A stretch of 64,000 nt of DNA, from NCBI RefSeq assembly GCF_012932495.1, contig NZ_JABCNG010000001.1:124001-188000 (forward strand). The letters run 5' to 3'. Source of the stretch: Novosphingobium sp. SG919 (GTDB lineage: Bacteria; Pseudomonadota; Alphaproteobacteria; Sphingomonadales; Sphingomonadaceae). The stretch's first letter is position 1; each line of letters starts with the position of its first letter. The notes under the pieces were generated by a model that saw only the letters and a list, made by a program, of their open reading frames with translations, did not search any database and was not told where the DNA came from. The position numbers were made by a program, and so were the translations under genes. Positions 16,607-25,295 of the stretch are shown here, piece after piece.

Positions 16607-17560
16607 TCAGCGTGTGTGGGATCTTGACGCTTCTCGCCGGCCCGGCGCAAGTAACTGCTGTGCGCTATACAGCGATCGGGGAATGAAGCCGAGCAGTTCG
16701 CGGGCGAGATAGCCAATCGGGCCCACCGCCGCGCTACAGCGCCGCCCCGCCTCGCCATGGACCCAGGCGCCCCACAAGGCTGCGTCCAGGCCGGTCGCGC
16801 CCCTAGCCAGTAAGGCACCGATGATCCCCGCCAGGACATCGCCCGATCCGCCCGTGGCAAGGCCTGCACTGCCGCCGTTGTATGCGAACAGGTGGCCCTT
16901 GGGCGTGGCAATGAAAGTCGTCGGTCCCTTCAGGACGGCGACCGCGTTGAATCGCTTTGCGGCGTGCCGCACCGCGCCGGGGCGATCGGCCTCGATGACG
17001 CTGGCTTTGCAGGCCAGCATGGCCGCCATTTCGCCGATATGCGGCGTCAGCACCACATGCCCTGGCGTGGCGGCAAGGTGCTCACGGTGGCACTCCAGCC
17101 ATAGCAGTGCCGCAGCATCGAGAACGATTCCCTGCAGCGCGGTGACAAGGGCGAGCGTTTGGCGGGCCAGAATGGCTCCATGCTCGCCACACGACATCGC
17201 CGGACCGACAACGACGGCATCGGCAGCGCGCACCGCCTCCTCCAGCAGCGCCACCGTTGTTGCAATTTCACCTGCCGGGCTGATGGGCAGGGCCTGCACG
17301 GCGGCTTCGGGCACCAGGCAGCCAACTGTGACGGCCGCTGGCGCGATCGTGCCGATGCGGACTTTGCCGGCGCCTGCCCGCAATGCGGCTTCGGCGGTCA
17401 ATGCCACCCCGCCAGGCACCTGGGCGGACCCACCCAGGACACAGACGCGTCCCCGGCTGTTCTTGTCTGCCGCTTGGGCAATTTCCGGCAGCGGCCTTTG
17501 CGCCAGCAAGTCCAGGTCGATACGCTGCGGCGTGGCATCTCGTGCATCAGCCACGCGCAC
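16607..17560 (-). CDS. nnrD: ADP-dependent NAD(P)H-hydrate dehydratase
   Basis: 317 aa from GTG at 17560 (or GTG 17554), overlapping the upstream phosphatase stop. It repairs damaged NAD(P)HX using ADP. Family motifs: GRVCVLGGSAQVPGG, ALRAGAGKVRIG, VVVGPAM, GHVVLTPHIGEMA, VLKGPTTFI and the nucleotide loop GSAGLATGGSGDVLAGI. Only the dehydratase domain is present; the N-terminal epimerase found in fused YjeF proteins is absent. The last 20 or so residues after ELLGFIPRSL are basic and unlike the family end, and they lie next to the mobile-element edge. Confidence 0.9.
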   Translation of the reverse strand: MRVADARDATPQRIDLDLLAQRPLPEIAQAADKNSRGRVCVLGGSAQVPGGVALTAEAALRAGAGKVRIGTIAPAAVTVGCLVPEAAVQALPISPAGEIATTVALLEEAVRAADAVVVGPAMSCGEHGAILARQTLALVTALQGIVLDAAALLWLECHREHLAATPGHVVLTPHIGEMAAMLACKASVIEADRPGAVRHAAKRFNAVAVLKGPTTFIATPKGHLFAYNGGSAGLATGGSGDVLAGIIGALLARGATGLDAALWGAWVHGEAGRRCSAAVGPIGYLARELLGFIPRSLYSAQQLLAPGRREASRSHTR

Positions 17561-18341
17561 CCACCATGGGATCGGGCGCGCAGGTGGCGGGCGTACCTTC
17601 GCGCAGCATGGGAGCCAGTGCATTGTATTTCTGCAAGACGAGACGGCAGGTCGCGGGATCGAAGCCGTACTCGGTCACGCTGCAGTTGGCGATGTCTCCC
17701 GCAGCATCGATTGCCAGGATCTGGGCTTCGTCCATCTGCTCCAGGATATAGCGCAGGCACAGGATCACCACCTGGTGGGCCACGATCATGACGCGCTGCC
17801 CCGCATAATGCAGCGACACCGTATCGAGCAGCGCCCGCAGGCGGAAAACGACATCGACCCAACTCTCGCCACCGGGCGGACGATGGTAGAATTTCCCAAG
17901 GACTTCCCGGAAGCGCGCCTGTTCGGGATGGCAGGCCCTGATGCCTTCCGCCGTCAACCCGTCTAGGATGCCGAATTCCTTCTCGCGCAGGCGCTCGTCG
18001 ATGCAGATGCCGGTTTCGGGGCTGCAACCGCCAGCGTCGCGGAACAGCCGCGCGGTGTCGACTGCGCGCTTGTAGGGGCTTGCCAGAATGGTGTCCGGAT
18101 ATTCTCCCTCCTCGCCGCTGCCAAACCAGTGTCCCAGGGTTCGGGCCTGCTCCTCGCCCAGCGGGGAGAGCGGCACATCGACATCGCGCTGTGCCAGATC
18201 GATGCGGTGATGGCCTGCCTGAAGGGCGAGGGTTCGCGCCAGGTTGCCGGCGCTTTCGCCATGGCGAACCAGCCACAGGGCCTGCGGCCATCGCGCAGCC
18301 GAGGCATTTGGGCCTGGCGTGGTATCGTGGGGTGTGGTCAT
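17547..18341 (-). CDS. Histidine phosphatase (phosphoglycerate mutase-like)
   Basis: 264 aa. The phosphohistidine motif is LWLVRHGESAGN near residue 25; the second catalytic His is in MIVAHQVVILCLRY. ASPYKRAVDTARLFRD and RPPGGESWVDVVFRLR are typical of the family. The substrate cannot be predicted. The start at 18341 has an AGGA site; an ATG at 18428 (MGNAWHGG) would add 29 residues. It overlaps nnrD by 14 bp, so the two form an operon. Confidence 0.82.
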   Translation of the reverse strand: MTTPHDTTPGPNASAARWPQALWLVRHGESAGNLARTLALQAGHHRIDLAQRDVDVPLSPLGEEQARTLGHWFGSGEEGEYPDTILASPYKRAVDTARLFRDAGGCSPETGICIDERLREKEFGILDGLTAEGIRACHPEQARFREVLGKFYHRPPGGESWVDVVFRLRALLDTVSLHYAGQRVMIVAHQVVILCLRYILEQMDEAQILAIDAAGDIANCSVTEYGFDPATCRLVLQKYNALAPMLREGTPATCAPDPMVGARG

Positions 18342-18571
18342 ATTGTCCTGGCCGGTGCCTTGGGGCGCAGGAGACAGGAAGCGCGTGATCATGCTGGCCA
18401 ACGACCCGCCGTGCCACGCGTTTCCCATAAGCCTAACCTTGGTTGGCGATTTGAAGCAGATAATTGAATAACAAGCATAAATCCCCCCAAACGACGGCTG
18501 TGACGCGGAAACCGTCCAAACGTCGCTGCGTTCTTCGTCCAACGTGGCATTGTGCCGGCACGGGGATTGCG

Positions 18572-20791
18572 ATGGCAGGCGACACGCTTGACGATACATT
18601 GACAGCCGAGATTGCATCTGCCCGCGACTTTGTTTGCGCTCGCACGGGGTTGCAGCTCGTGCAAGCGCGGCAGGGCGGATTGACGATCGCGATCCGCTTC
18701 GGCGGTGGCGCCGTGTGGGTCGTTGTTCGGCGCGACGACGATGGCGGCATCGCGCTGCGCTTTCCTGTCTTCGGGCACGACGCGACCGCTCGGGTGCTGC
18801 CGCGCGAGGACCACGAGATTGCGGCCATCGAATGGCGATCTGGGGTGGGGCGCGCCACCCTGCGCCTGAGTGGCGACCCCATTGGCCTAGAGCAGTTGCG
18901 CGCGCGCTATGATTTCACGTCGTCGGTCGATCTGCGCATTGGGCGGTTGCCGCGGGACGTGATCGTTTTCGACCAGGACGGGCAACCCGCGCGCGATGGA
19001 TTCTCGCTCGAAGCCCAGCAGCGCAAGATGAACACCGGGCTGCTCTATCTCAAGCTGGGCCGCCCGGCGCTGGGCGCGATACTCTATGTTCAGAACCTGT
19101 CTTCGCTAAATCCCTATTTCAATGCAACGGGTTCAAAGCCCGAAAACGCGGTGCGGTGCGATTGGCCGGAATTGGGCTATGCGCCGCCGCTCGATCCAGA
19201 GACCGGCCAGGCCATGCTGGCGCGGGGGAAACCTCTGGCCCTCTATGACACGATCCTGGCGATCCGTGCCTACCCGCAGTGCGAGGAGGGCGACAGCGCC
19301 TGGCAGTTCCTCGACATGATCGGGGCGATCTATCCCTGGCTTTCACCACCCCAGGCCGAATTCCGCGATTGGCCGGCACGCGCGCGGGCGACAGTGCAGG
19401 ATCTGCTCCATGCGCCCGAGGCGCGGATCGAGCACTTTGGGCACACGTATTTTCACCCCTATACCGCCAGCGAATATCCCGACGTGATGGTGCAGCTGGC
19501 CATCGCCGCGGCGGTTGACGACTGGGCGCGCTGGCAGGGCTTGCGCCATCCCTTGGTGCGGGAAATCCTTGCCGGCCTGGAGGCGTTCCACGACCGTTCG
19601 CTGGGAACCTTGCGCCGCTACCTGCCCAATGTGGGCAAGGACAAGAACCCCAATGCCGTCGATAGCTGGTATCTCTACCACCCCATGCTCAACCTGGCGA
19701 ATCTGGCGCTGGCCGGGCACGAGGACGCGCGCACGCTGTTTCTCGACACCATCGAATACGGCATCCGCGCGGCCCGGCATTTCTCCTATCGCTGGCCGAT
19801 CCTTTACGATCTGCGCGACTTCTCGGTGATCCAGGCCGTGGCCGAGGCGGACCGGCGCGGGCAGACCGACGTGGGTGGGATCTACGCCTGGGTCATGCTG
19901 CAGGCGTTCGAACTGACGCTCGAGCGCCGCTATGTGGACGAAGCGATGCGCGCCATCGACGCGGCGCGCGGCATGCGCTTCGAACTCAACTACCAGGCCA
20001 ATCTCACCGCCTGGGGCGCGGTGGCCTGCATTCGCCTGTGGCGGATCACCGAGCGCAAGGACTATCTCAAGCAGAGCTATGTCTACCTGGCCAGCTTTTT
20101 CCACAACAGCCAGATCTGGCAGAGCGACATCGGCCTGGCGCGGCACTGGCGCAATTTCCTGGGCGTGACCTGCCTGCAGGATGCGCCCTACATGGCGGCT
20201 TACGAATGCTTTGACAGCTTTGCCGCGTTCGAGCGCTATCTCGATTACGGTGGCCCCGACCTGATCCCGTCGGTACGCCTATTGCTCAACGAGTACTGCC
20301 GGCATGCATTGGACAGGGCTTGGTTCTATTACCCCGATGCCCTGCCGGAAGAAGGCGTGGCGCACAAGGACATCCGCAACGGCTTTATCAACCGCGCGCT
20401 GAATTTTCCGCTGGAGGATCTTTACCCGGATGGCCAGCCCGCCGGCCAGGTCGGGCAGGAAATCTATGGCTGTGGCGCCGCAATGATCTATGCCACGCGG
20501 GCCTTTCGCCGGATCGAGGGCGCGCCGTTCTTGGTGTGGTCCGACGTCTTCGTGCGCGCGCTGCACCAGATCGATGCCTCTACGCTGTCGCTGCGCATCG
20601 ACGGGCCGGCGGGATCGGAAGCGCGCGTCGTACTGGTGCCGGTAGCCGGAGCCTTGCCGGCCGCGCTCGGGGCGCGGCTGGCGAGCGCCGATGGGCGCAT
20701 CGTCGCATTCCATGCCCAGGACGGCCGGCTGGAAGCACGGGTTCCGGCCGATACTTCGCTCTTGTTGACCTGGCGCCAGGGGGTGGACTGA
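18572..20791 (+). CDS. Large helical protein resembling six-hairpin glycosidases, unknown
   Basis: 739 aa from the ATG at 18572; an upstream ATG at 18464 adds 36 residues without a better site. After an N-terminal beta-rich region (residues 1-130) come many paired helices with aromatic, acidic motifs such as EHFGHTYFHPYTASEYPDVM, NAVDSWYLYHPMLNLANLAL, YGIRAARHFSYRWPILYDL and FELNYQANLTAWGAVACIRL. These suggest an (alpha/alpha) barrel as in glycosidases and epimerases. A beta-rich C-terminal domain follows. No signal peptide is evident. I do not recognise the exact family. Confidence 0.6.
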   Translation: MAGDTLDDTLTAEIASARDFVCARTGLQLVQARQGGLTIAIRFGGGAVWVVVRRDDDGGIALRFPVFGHDATARVLPREDHEIAAIEWRSGVGRATLRLSGDPIGLEQLRARYDFTSSVDLRIGRLPRDVIVFDQDGQPARDGFSLEAQQRKMNTGLLYLKLGRPALGAILYVQNLSSLNPYFNATGSKPENAVRCDWPELGYAPPLDPETGQAMLARGKPLALYDTILAIRAYPQCEEGDSAWQFLDMIGAIYPWLSPPQAEFRDWPARARATVQDLLHAPEARIEHFGHTYFHPYTASEYPDVMVQLAIAAAVDDWARWQGLRHPLVREILAGLEAFHDRSLGTLRRYLPNVGKDKNPNAVDSWYLYHPMLNLANLALAGHEDARTLFLDTIEYGIRAARHFSYRWPILYDLRDFSVIQAVAEADRRGQTDVGGIYAWVMLQAFELTLERRYVDEAMRAIDAARGMRFELNYQANLTAWGAVACIRLWRITERKDYLKQSYVYLASFFHNSQIWQSDIGLARHWRNFLGVTCLQDAPYMAAYECFDSFAAFERYLDYGGPDLIPSVRLLLNEYCRHALDRAWFYYPDALPEEGVAHKDIRNGFINRALNFPLEDLYPDGQPAGQVGQEIYGCGAAMIYATRAFRRIEGAPFLVWSDVFVRALHQIDASTLSLRIDGPAGSEARVVLVPVAGALPAALGARLASADGRIVAFHAQDGRLEARVPADTSLLLTWRQGVD

Positions 20792-20915
20792 CCAAGCTAT
20801 TGGCTGAAAACGGCAGAAGGGAGACGGCGCGCCGTGTTGCACTGCGCCTTTCCCTTGCGTGCAAAAGCCCTGGCCTATTGGACAAGGCACAGGAGAGTGA
20901 AATCCGGTGGCATGG

Positions 20916-21908
20916 TCAGGGTCGCCTCGGTGCGCTTGTGCGCAGTGCGATGCGGCAGGAAAGGCCACGGGGCGCAAAATCGCGATCCAGCGTCCAGTGC
21001 TGTTGGACCGCGAACATGCGGCTGCCTAGGCCCCTGCGGCGGGGGGGTACCACCGGCGGACCATCGCTTTCGTGCCATAGCAGCACGCCATCGGCATCCC
21101 AGCAGATGGATACGCTGCCGCGCGGATCGGACAGGGCCCCGTGCTTGAGCGCGTTCGTGCAAAGCTCGTGCAACACCAGCAGCAAATGATAGGCGGGCGC
21201 GCGTTCGAGCAGGATGGGCGGGCCCTCAATCCGAAACGCCTCGTCCTTGTGAAACGGGGCTATCGCGGTGTGGATCAACTGGTCGAGTCCCATGCGGCCA
21301 TCGGCCACCTGGCGCCCTTCCACCACGACACGGGCGCGAGAGGCGCCGGCCTCGCGCGGCGGGGAATCGAGCAGGCGATTGGCATTCGCCAGAGCCTGCA
21401 CGCGGCCCAGCAGATCCTGCCGGAAGCGTTCGGGATCGTCACCGGCATGCGATACGCCGATCAGCGCCTGGACGACGCCCAGGGCATTTTGCACGCGATG
21501 ATACATTTCGCGCGCCACGATGTCCTGCTCGCGGGCCAGGGCATCGAGCTGCCGCACGGTGCGGCGCAGCGTATCTCCCACCGCGATCAGAGCAAGGTTG
21601 GCCACCACGATCAGCAATGCCAGCGTGAGGCGATGGAGATCGAACAGGGAAAGCGATGCTGCCAGGAACATCCATTCCACCACCACAGTGGCCGCGATGC
21701 ACACCGCCAGCGCGGCGCGCCAGCCCATGAACACGGCGGCAAGCAGCACGAAGGGAAAGAACGGGGCGAACGGCACCGCGCTGCCCAGGGGGCCCAGCAG
21801 CCAGCGCAGGGCCGCAGGCAAGGCAATGGCAAGGGCAATGCCCGCAAGCCGCTGCCAAGGTGAAAGATCCAACAGGATGGCACGGCGAACCGCTTCGATT
21901 CGCGTCAC
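20916..21908 (-). CDS. HWE-family sensor histidine kinase, membrane-bound
   Basis: 330 aa from GTG at 21908 (AGGCAGTCAG upstream). Residues about 10-120 hold four to five transmembrane segments (LAGIALAIALPAALRWLLG, FFPFVLLAAVFMGW, LAVCIAATVVVEWMF, LALLIVVANLALIAV), resembling a KdpD/DUF4118 module. The HWE/HisKA_2 phosphoacceptor box is EMYHRVQNALGVVQALIG, and the ATP-binding N-box is LHELCTNALKHGAL. No response regulator is adjacent. In sphingomonads such kinases often feed the general stress response; that link is inference here. Confidence 0.85.
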   Translation of the reverse strand: MTRIEAVRRAILLDLSPWQRLAGIALAIALPAALRWLLGPLGSAVPFAPFFPFVLLAAVFMGWRAALAVCIAATVVVEWMFLAASLSLFDLHRLTLALLIVVANLALIAVGDTLRRTVRQLDALAREQDIVAREMYHRVQNALGVVQALIGVSHAGDDPERFRQDLLGRVQALANANRLLDSPPREAGASRARVVVEGRQVADGRMGLDQLIHTAIAPFHKDEAFRIEGPPILLERAPAYHLLLVLHELCTNALKHGALSDPRGSVSICWDADGVLLWHESDGPPVVPPRRRGLGSRMFAVQQHWTLDRDFAPRGLSCRIALRTSAPRRP

Positions 21909-21973
21909 CTGACTGCCTTGCCGATGGCCGCGCCAGTCCCGGCAACAGGACTGACCGCGATCGAAACGCGCAA

Positions 21974-21998
21974 GACCGGCCCCACCTGGGGGCCGGTC
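21974..21998 (-). terminator. Hairpin terminator after the hemerythrin-repeat gene
   Basis: A 10-bp perfect stem (GACCGGCCCC / GGGGCCGGTC) with a 5-nt loop, 20 bp past the stop at 22018 and read leftwards into TTGCGCGTTT. The T-run is weak. It separates the leftward hemerythrin gene from the downstream kinase gene. Confidence 0.6.
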
Positions 21999-22017
21999 CG
22001 CGTGATGGGAAAAAGCA

Positions 22018-22534
22018 TCAGTGGCGGCTTTCCCATCCCTTTCGCGAGGCTTCGGAATGGCCGCGGGAATCGCCGAACCAGCCACCGTACCCACGATCGT
22101 CATCGCGGTCACCACGGCTGCGCCCGCGATCGTCGTCATCGTCATGGCTCATGCGGCGCGAGCGGCTGCGGTCATCGTCGTCATCACGGCTGCGGCTGCT
22201 GCGGCGATCGTCGTCGTCGTAGCGTCCGCCGCGCGAAGAACTGCCGCGTTCGTCCCAGCCCCGGCGCGACGCTTCGGAATGGCCGCGCGGATCGCCATAC
22301 CAGCCGCTGCCTTCGTGGTCGGAATTTTCCCACCCCTTGCGCGAGGCTTCGGAATGGCCACGGGAATCGCCGTACCAGCCGCTGCCTTCGTGGTCTGAGT
22401 TTTCCCAGCCCCGGCGTGAGGCTTCGGAATGGCCACGGGAATCGCCATACCAGCCGCTGCCTTCATGATCGGACCGGTCCCAGCCCTTGCGCGATGCCTG
22501 CGAATGGCCTGCGGAATCGCCGAACCAGCCGCCC
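22018..22534 (-). repeat. 75-bp tandem coding repeats plus one separated copy
   Basis: Four consecutive copies of a 25-codon unit occupy about 22252-22534 and a fifth partial copy lies at 22018-22086. The units are nearly identical at DNA level, including synonymous positions, which points to recent duplication. Each encodes GW(Y/F)GDSxGHSxASR(K/R)GW, with a spacer ENSDHEGS in the tandem block. Confidence 0.85.
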
Positions 22535-23565
22535 CGGCCCCGATCGCCATTGTCGTCGCGGTCGTCGCGCCCACGGCTGCTGGCACCGCGGCTGCGGTAA
22601 TCGCGGTCGTCGCCCTCGCGGCCACGGCTCGAACGGCCGCGATCATCGCTCATGAAGCGGCCTTCCTCGTCGCGTGGGCGATCCTGGCTGCCGCGTCCAC
22701 CGCGACTGTCATCTTCTTCGCTGCGGCGCCCGCCCTGTCCGGCAAACCGGCCACGGTCGCCGCGGCCACCGCGACCATAGTCGCCGTTTTCGCGTCCTTG
22801 ATAACTTGCCATGGTTCTCTCCTGACTATTGCGGGCTTTTGCCCGTGGAAAGGCGTCGAACGAGACCGGCGCCTGGGGCGGAAGCCGATCTTCGGCTTCC
22901 AGTTCGCCACGCAGTTCCTTGAGCTGCGCGGCAAGCTCGGGGGTGTCGACGCCGGCTTCGCGTGCCTTGGCAAAGATGCCGTCGTCGCCTTCCTCTTCCT
23001 TCACGTGGTGCCGGATCTGTTCGGCCAGCACGGTGAACTTGGCATCGCGGAACGGATCGTCGCGCGATGCCTGCGCCAGATCGGCGATCAGCACCTTGGC
23101 GCTATCGTGCTCCACTTGCGCTTCGTCGAGATCGTCTTCATCGCGCGCCGCCTCGCGGCAGGCCGGGTAGAAGACTTCCTCTTCCAGCATGGTATGAAGC
23201 GTCAGGGCCTGACACGCCTCGATCACGATAGCGGCCTTTCGCGCGTCGCTGGCGCTTTCGAATTCCTTGAAGAGTTGTTCCACCTGGCGATGGTCGTTCT
23301 TGAGCATCGCGATGGCTTCGCCGTCACTCTTGCCAGTGCCGCCGTTTCGCTGGGTCTTGCGGCTTTGCCTCTCGGCGCTGCCTTTTGCTGCGGCATCCTG
23401 GCCGCGCCGTGCCTGCGCCGGCTTGGCGGCCTGGGTCTTTTCGCCATCGGCCTTCGCGCCCTCGGCCTTGCCGGCGTCTGCCTGGGCGGTCGTGGCCTGG
23501 CCCGAGGCACCTTGAGTACTCTGCGCGGGCTGGGAGGAGGGGGAAGGGGTGCTGTTGCTGGCCAT
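22018..23565 (-). CDS. Hemerythrin-domain protein fused to a KGG-like disordered repeat region
   Basis: 515 aa from the ATG at 23565 (AAGGAG 9 nt upstream). Residues 1-75 are Ala/Gln/Lys-rich and disordered. Residues about 80-220 are an HHE hemerythrin domain: LKNDHRQVEQLFKEF, LHTMLEEEVFYPA, EHDSAKVLI and IRHHVKEEEGDDGIFA supply the His/Glu/Asp ligands of a di-iron site. From residue 252 the protein is Arg/Asp/Gly/Ser-rich, with five copies of a GWYGDSRGHSEASRRGW-type motif that resembles bacterial stress (KGG) repeats. An internal ATG at 22812 has its own strong AGGAG site. Probably a stress protein for oxygen, NO or desiccation; that is inference. Confidence 0.85.
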   Translation of the reverse strand: MASNSTPSPSSQPAQSTQGASGQATTAQADAGKAEGAKADGEKTQAAKPAQARRGQDAAAKGSAERQSRKTQRNGGTGKSDGEAIAMLKNDHRQVEQLFKEFESASDARKAAIVIEACQALTLHTMLEEEVFYPACREAARDEDDLDEAQVEHDSAKVLIADLAQASRDDPFRDAKFTVLAEQIRHHVKEEEGDDGIFAKAREAGVDTPELAAQLKELRGELEAEDRLPPQAPVSFDAFPRAKARNSQERTMASYQGRENGDYGRGGRGDRGRFAGQGGRRSEEDDSRGGRGSQDRPRDEEGRFMSDDRGRSSRGREGDDRDYRSRGASSRGRDDRDDNGDRGRGGWFGDSAGHSQASRKGWDRSDHEGSGWYGDSRGHSEASRRGWENSDHEGSGWYGDSRGHSEASRKGWENSDHEGSGWYGDPRGHSEASRRGWDERGSSSRGGRYDDDDRRSSRSRDDDDDRSRSRRMSHDDDDDRGRSRGDRDDDRGYGGWFGDSRGHSEASRKGWESRH

Positions 23566-23859
23566 CGGGCCGATCTCCTTCGCGTTGAAACTGGACTGTG
23601 CCGGAGGGCAAGCCCAACAGGCGGCTGGCACCCGTTGCGAAGGTAGGAGCGTGCGTCCGGCCCGGAATGTCCGCGCGGCTATCCCATGTATGCAACTTGC
23701 AATCTGTCTCTTCGGGCAATCTGCGGCCCGTCCGTCGCGCGCCACGGCTGGTCGAATGAAACGGCGAAAGCCAATCTATGTGAATTATCCACAATGAATG
23801 TAATTTAGAAATTCCACAGATCCGACAAAGGCATCGTTCCGCGACTCAGGGGAAAGGAT

Positions 23860-24528
23860 ATGACGCAGGATATGCAGCGCACGCCCAGTCAGGTGTGCAC
23901 TTTCCGCCGCCACGAATTTCTCGCCCGCGCAGACGAACGCAAGGATTGCGTGCTGCGCATCGAGGAAGGCTGGGCGGCGCAATACCGCCTGCTGCCCGAT
24001 GGGCGGCGCCAGATCATCACGCTGTTTCTGCCCGGTGACTATTGCGAGCCGCAATGGCTGCTGCAAGGTCGTGCGACTTTGCCGATCGTGGCGCTCACCC
24101 GCGTGCGAGCGCGGTTGCTGCCGCACAGAAGCATCCAGGCGCGCGCGCCGCACGAAGAAGACAGCATGACCCGTGTGCTCGATGCTGTGCTGGCGCTGCT
24201 GCGCAACCGTGAAAAGTGGATATTCATCCTGGGACGCATGACTGCGACAGAGCGCTTATGCAATCTGATCTGCGAACTGCAAAGCAGAATGGCAGCGCGC
24301 AACTGCGTGGCGGTCCAAGACCGCTACTCCGTGCCGCTGACCCAGTATGACCTTGCCGACATCGTCGGCATCTCGCCGGTGCACGTGAATCGGGTGCTGC
24401 AAAACCTACGCAACGATGGCTTGCTCGAACTAAGGAACCGTTGGATGCAGGTGCTCGATATGGTTCAGTTAAAGCGGTTGGGTGAAATCATGCCCGGTCA
24501 AGGTGAGCATGTGCCCCGCGCGGCATGA
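23860..24528 (+). CDS. Crp/Fnr-family transcriptional regulator
   Basis: 222 aa. The N-terminal cyclic-nucleotide-type barrel includes RIEEGWAAQYRLLPDGRRQI and ITLFLPGDYCEP. The C-terminal Crp-type HTH is VPLTQYDLADIVGISPVHVNRVLQNLRNDGLL. The two Cys (C13 and C53) do not form an FNR iron-sulfur cluster, and the usual cAMP ligands are not evident. It diverges from the hemerythrin-repeat gene across a 294-bp spacer, so it may sense redox or stress and control that gene. The start has GGAAAGGAT directly upstream. Confidence 0.87.
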   Translation: MTQDMQRTPSQVCTFRRHEFLARADERKDCVLRIEEGWAAQYRLLPDGRRQIITLFLPGDYCEPQWLLQGRATLPIVALTRVRARLLPHRSIQARAPHEEDSMTRVLDAVLALLRNREKWIFILGRMTATERLCNLICELQSRMAARNCVAVQDRYSVPLTQYDLADIVGISPVHVNRVLQNLRNDGLLELRNRWMQVLDMVQLKRLGEIMPGQGEHVPRAA

Positions 24529-24544
24529 GTGCCAGGACCAAACA

Positions 24545-25295
24545 GCTACTCCCCAAAATCGGCAGCAGCACAGTGGTTATAAGGATCATCCTTTCGCGCC
24601 CGCATGGGCAATGAGCGCCAACATCCCATGCGCGAGGCGCCAACCAGCCTTTGCCAATTGCTCAGCCGCAACGCGCGATTGGGCGTCATAGCCGGCCGGA
24701 AGCGTGATCGGCGCGCGCGTGTCGTCGCAACTGGGCGGAAACTGCAGGGCTTACACAACTTGCTTGGCGAGGCCGAACGATTCGCTCGCCCAATGTTCGG
24801 GCGTGCCTGTTGACCAGGCGGGCATCTCCTGCCGCGTGATCCGCTTGCTCAGTTGCTTGGCCAGGGCTACGCAGTTGCCATCCCTATCGTGGTTGTCCGA
24901 CGCATGCAGGGGCTGGTGCAAATCGCACACAATATGCAGCACGAACTTGAGCGCCAGCAGGCGCGCTTGCGGACGGGTGGCGGGCGCGGCCCGTCCGCAG
25001 GAGAACTTCTCGAGCTTGGCCACGATGCATGCTGTGGCCGGGCCGGCAATGGCCGGCGCGTCGCTGTGCGGTCTTTCGGGGCACACCTTGGTAACTTCAC
25101 CGTAGTCGAGCTGGATTTCGGCGAAGTGGCCGTTCTCGGTATCCTTGTGCTCGCGGCGCCAAGCATCCGCCTAAGTGGCGCGCGCGGCCATATACAGGGC
25201 GGTCAACGTGTCCTCGTCGATGGCAAGGATCGCATCGACGCAGCGTCGCGCCTCTGGCTTGAGATACTGGCGCGCGATCAGCACGACGACCTGGT
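24545..25295 (-). pseudogene. Decayed partial copy of the S1/P1 nuclease gene
   Basis: Parallel to the intact gene at 28275-29165. Recognisable pieces, in different frames, are QYLKPEARRCVDAILAIDEDTLTAL, AGPATACIVAKLEKFSCGRAA and LLALKFVLHIVCDLHQPLHASDNHDRDGNCVAL. An in-frame deletion joins that last piece to AKQLSKRITRQEM, removing the segment of the intact protein that contains LHGYWDTVVVGEID. Several frameshifts and loss of the signal-peptide region make it non-functional. Its 5' end is replaced by an IS630-type transposase remnant. Confidence 0.85.

Noticed and set aside
22252..22534. Regularly spaced repeats that could suggest a CRISPR array
   Set aside because: The 75-bp units are contiguous, in frame and encode a repeated peptide; there are no unique spacers or cas genes.
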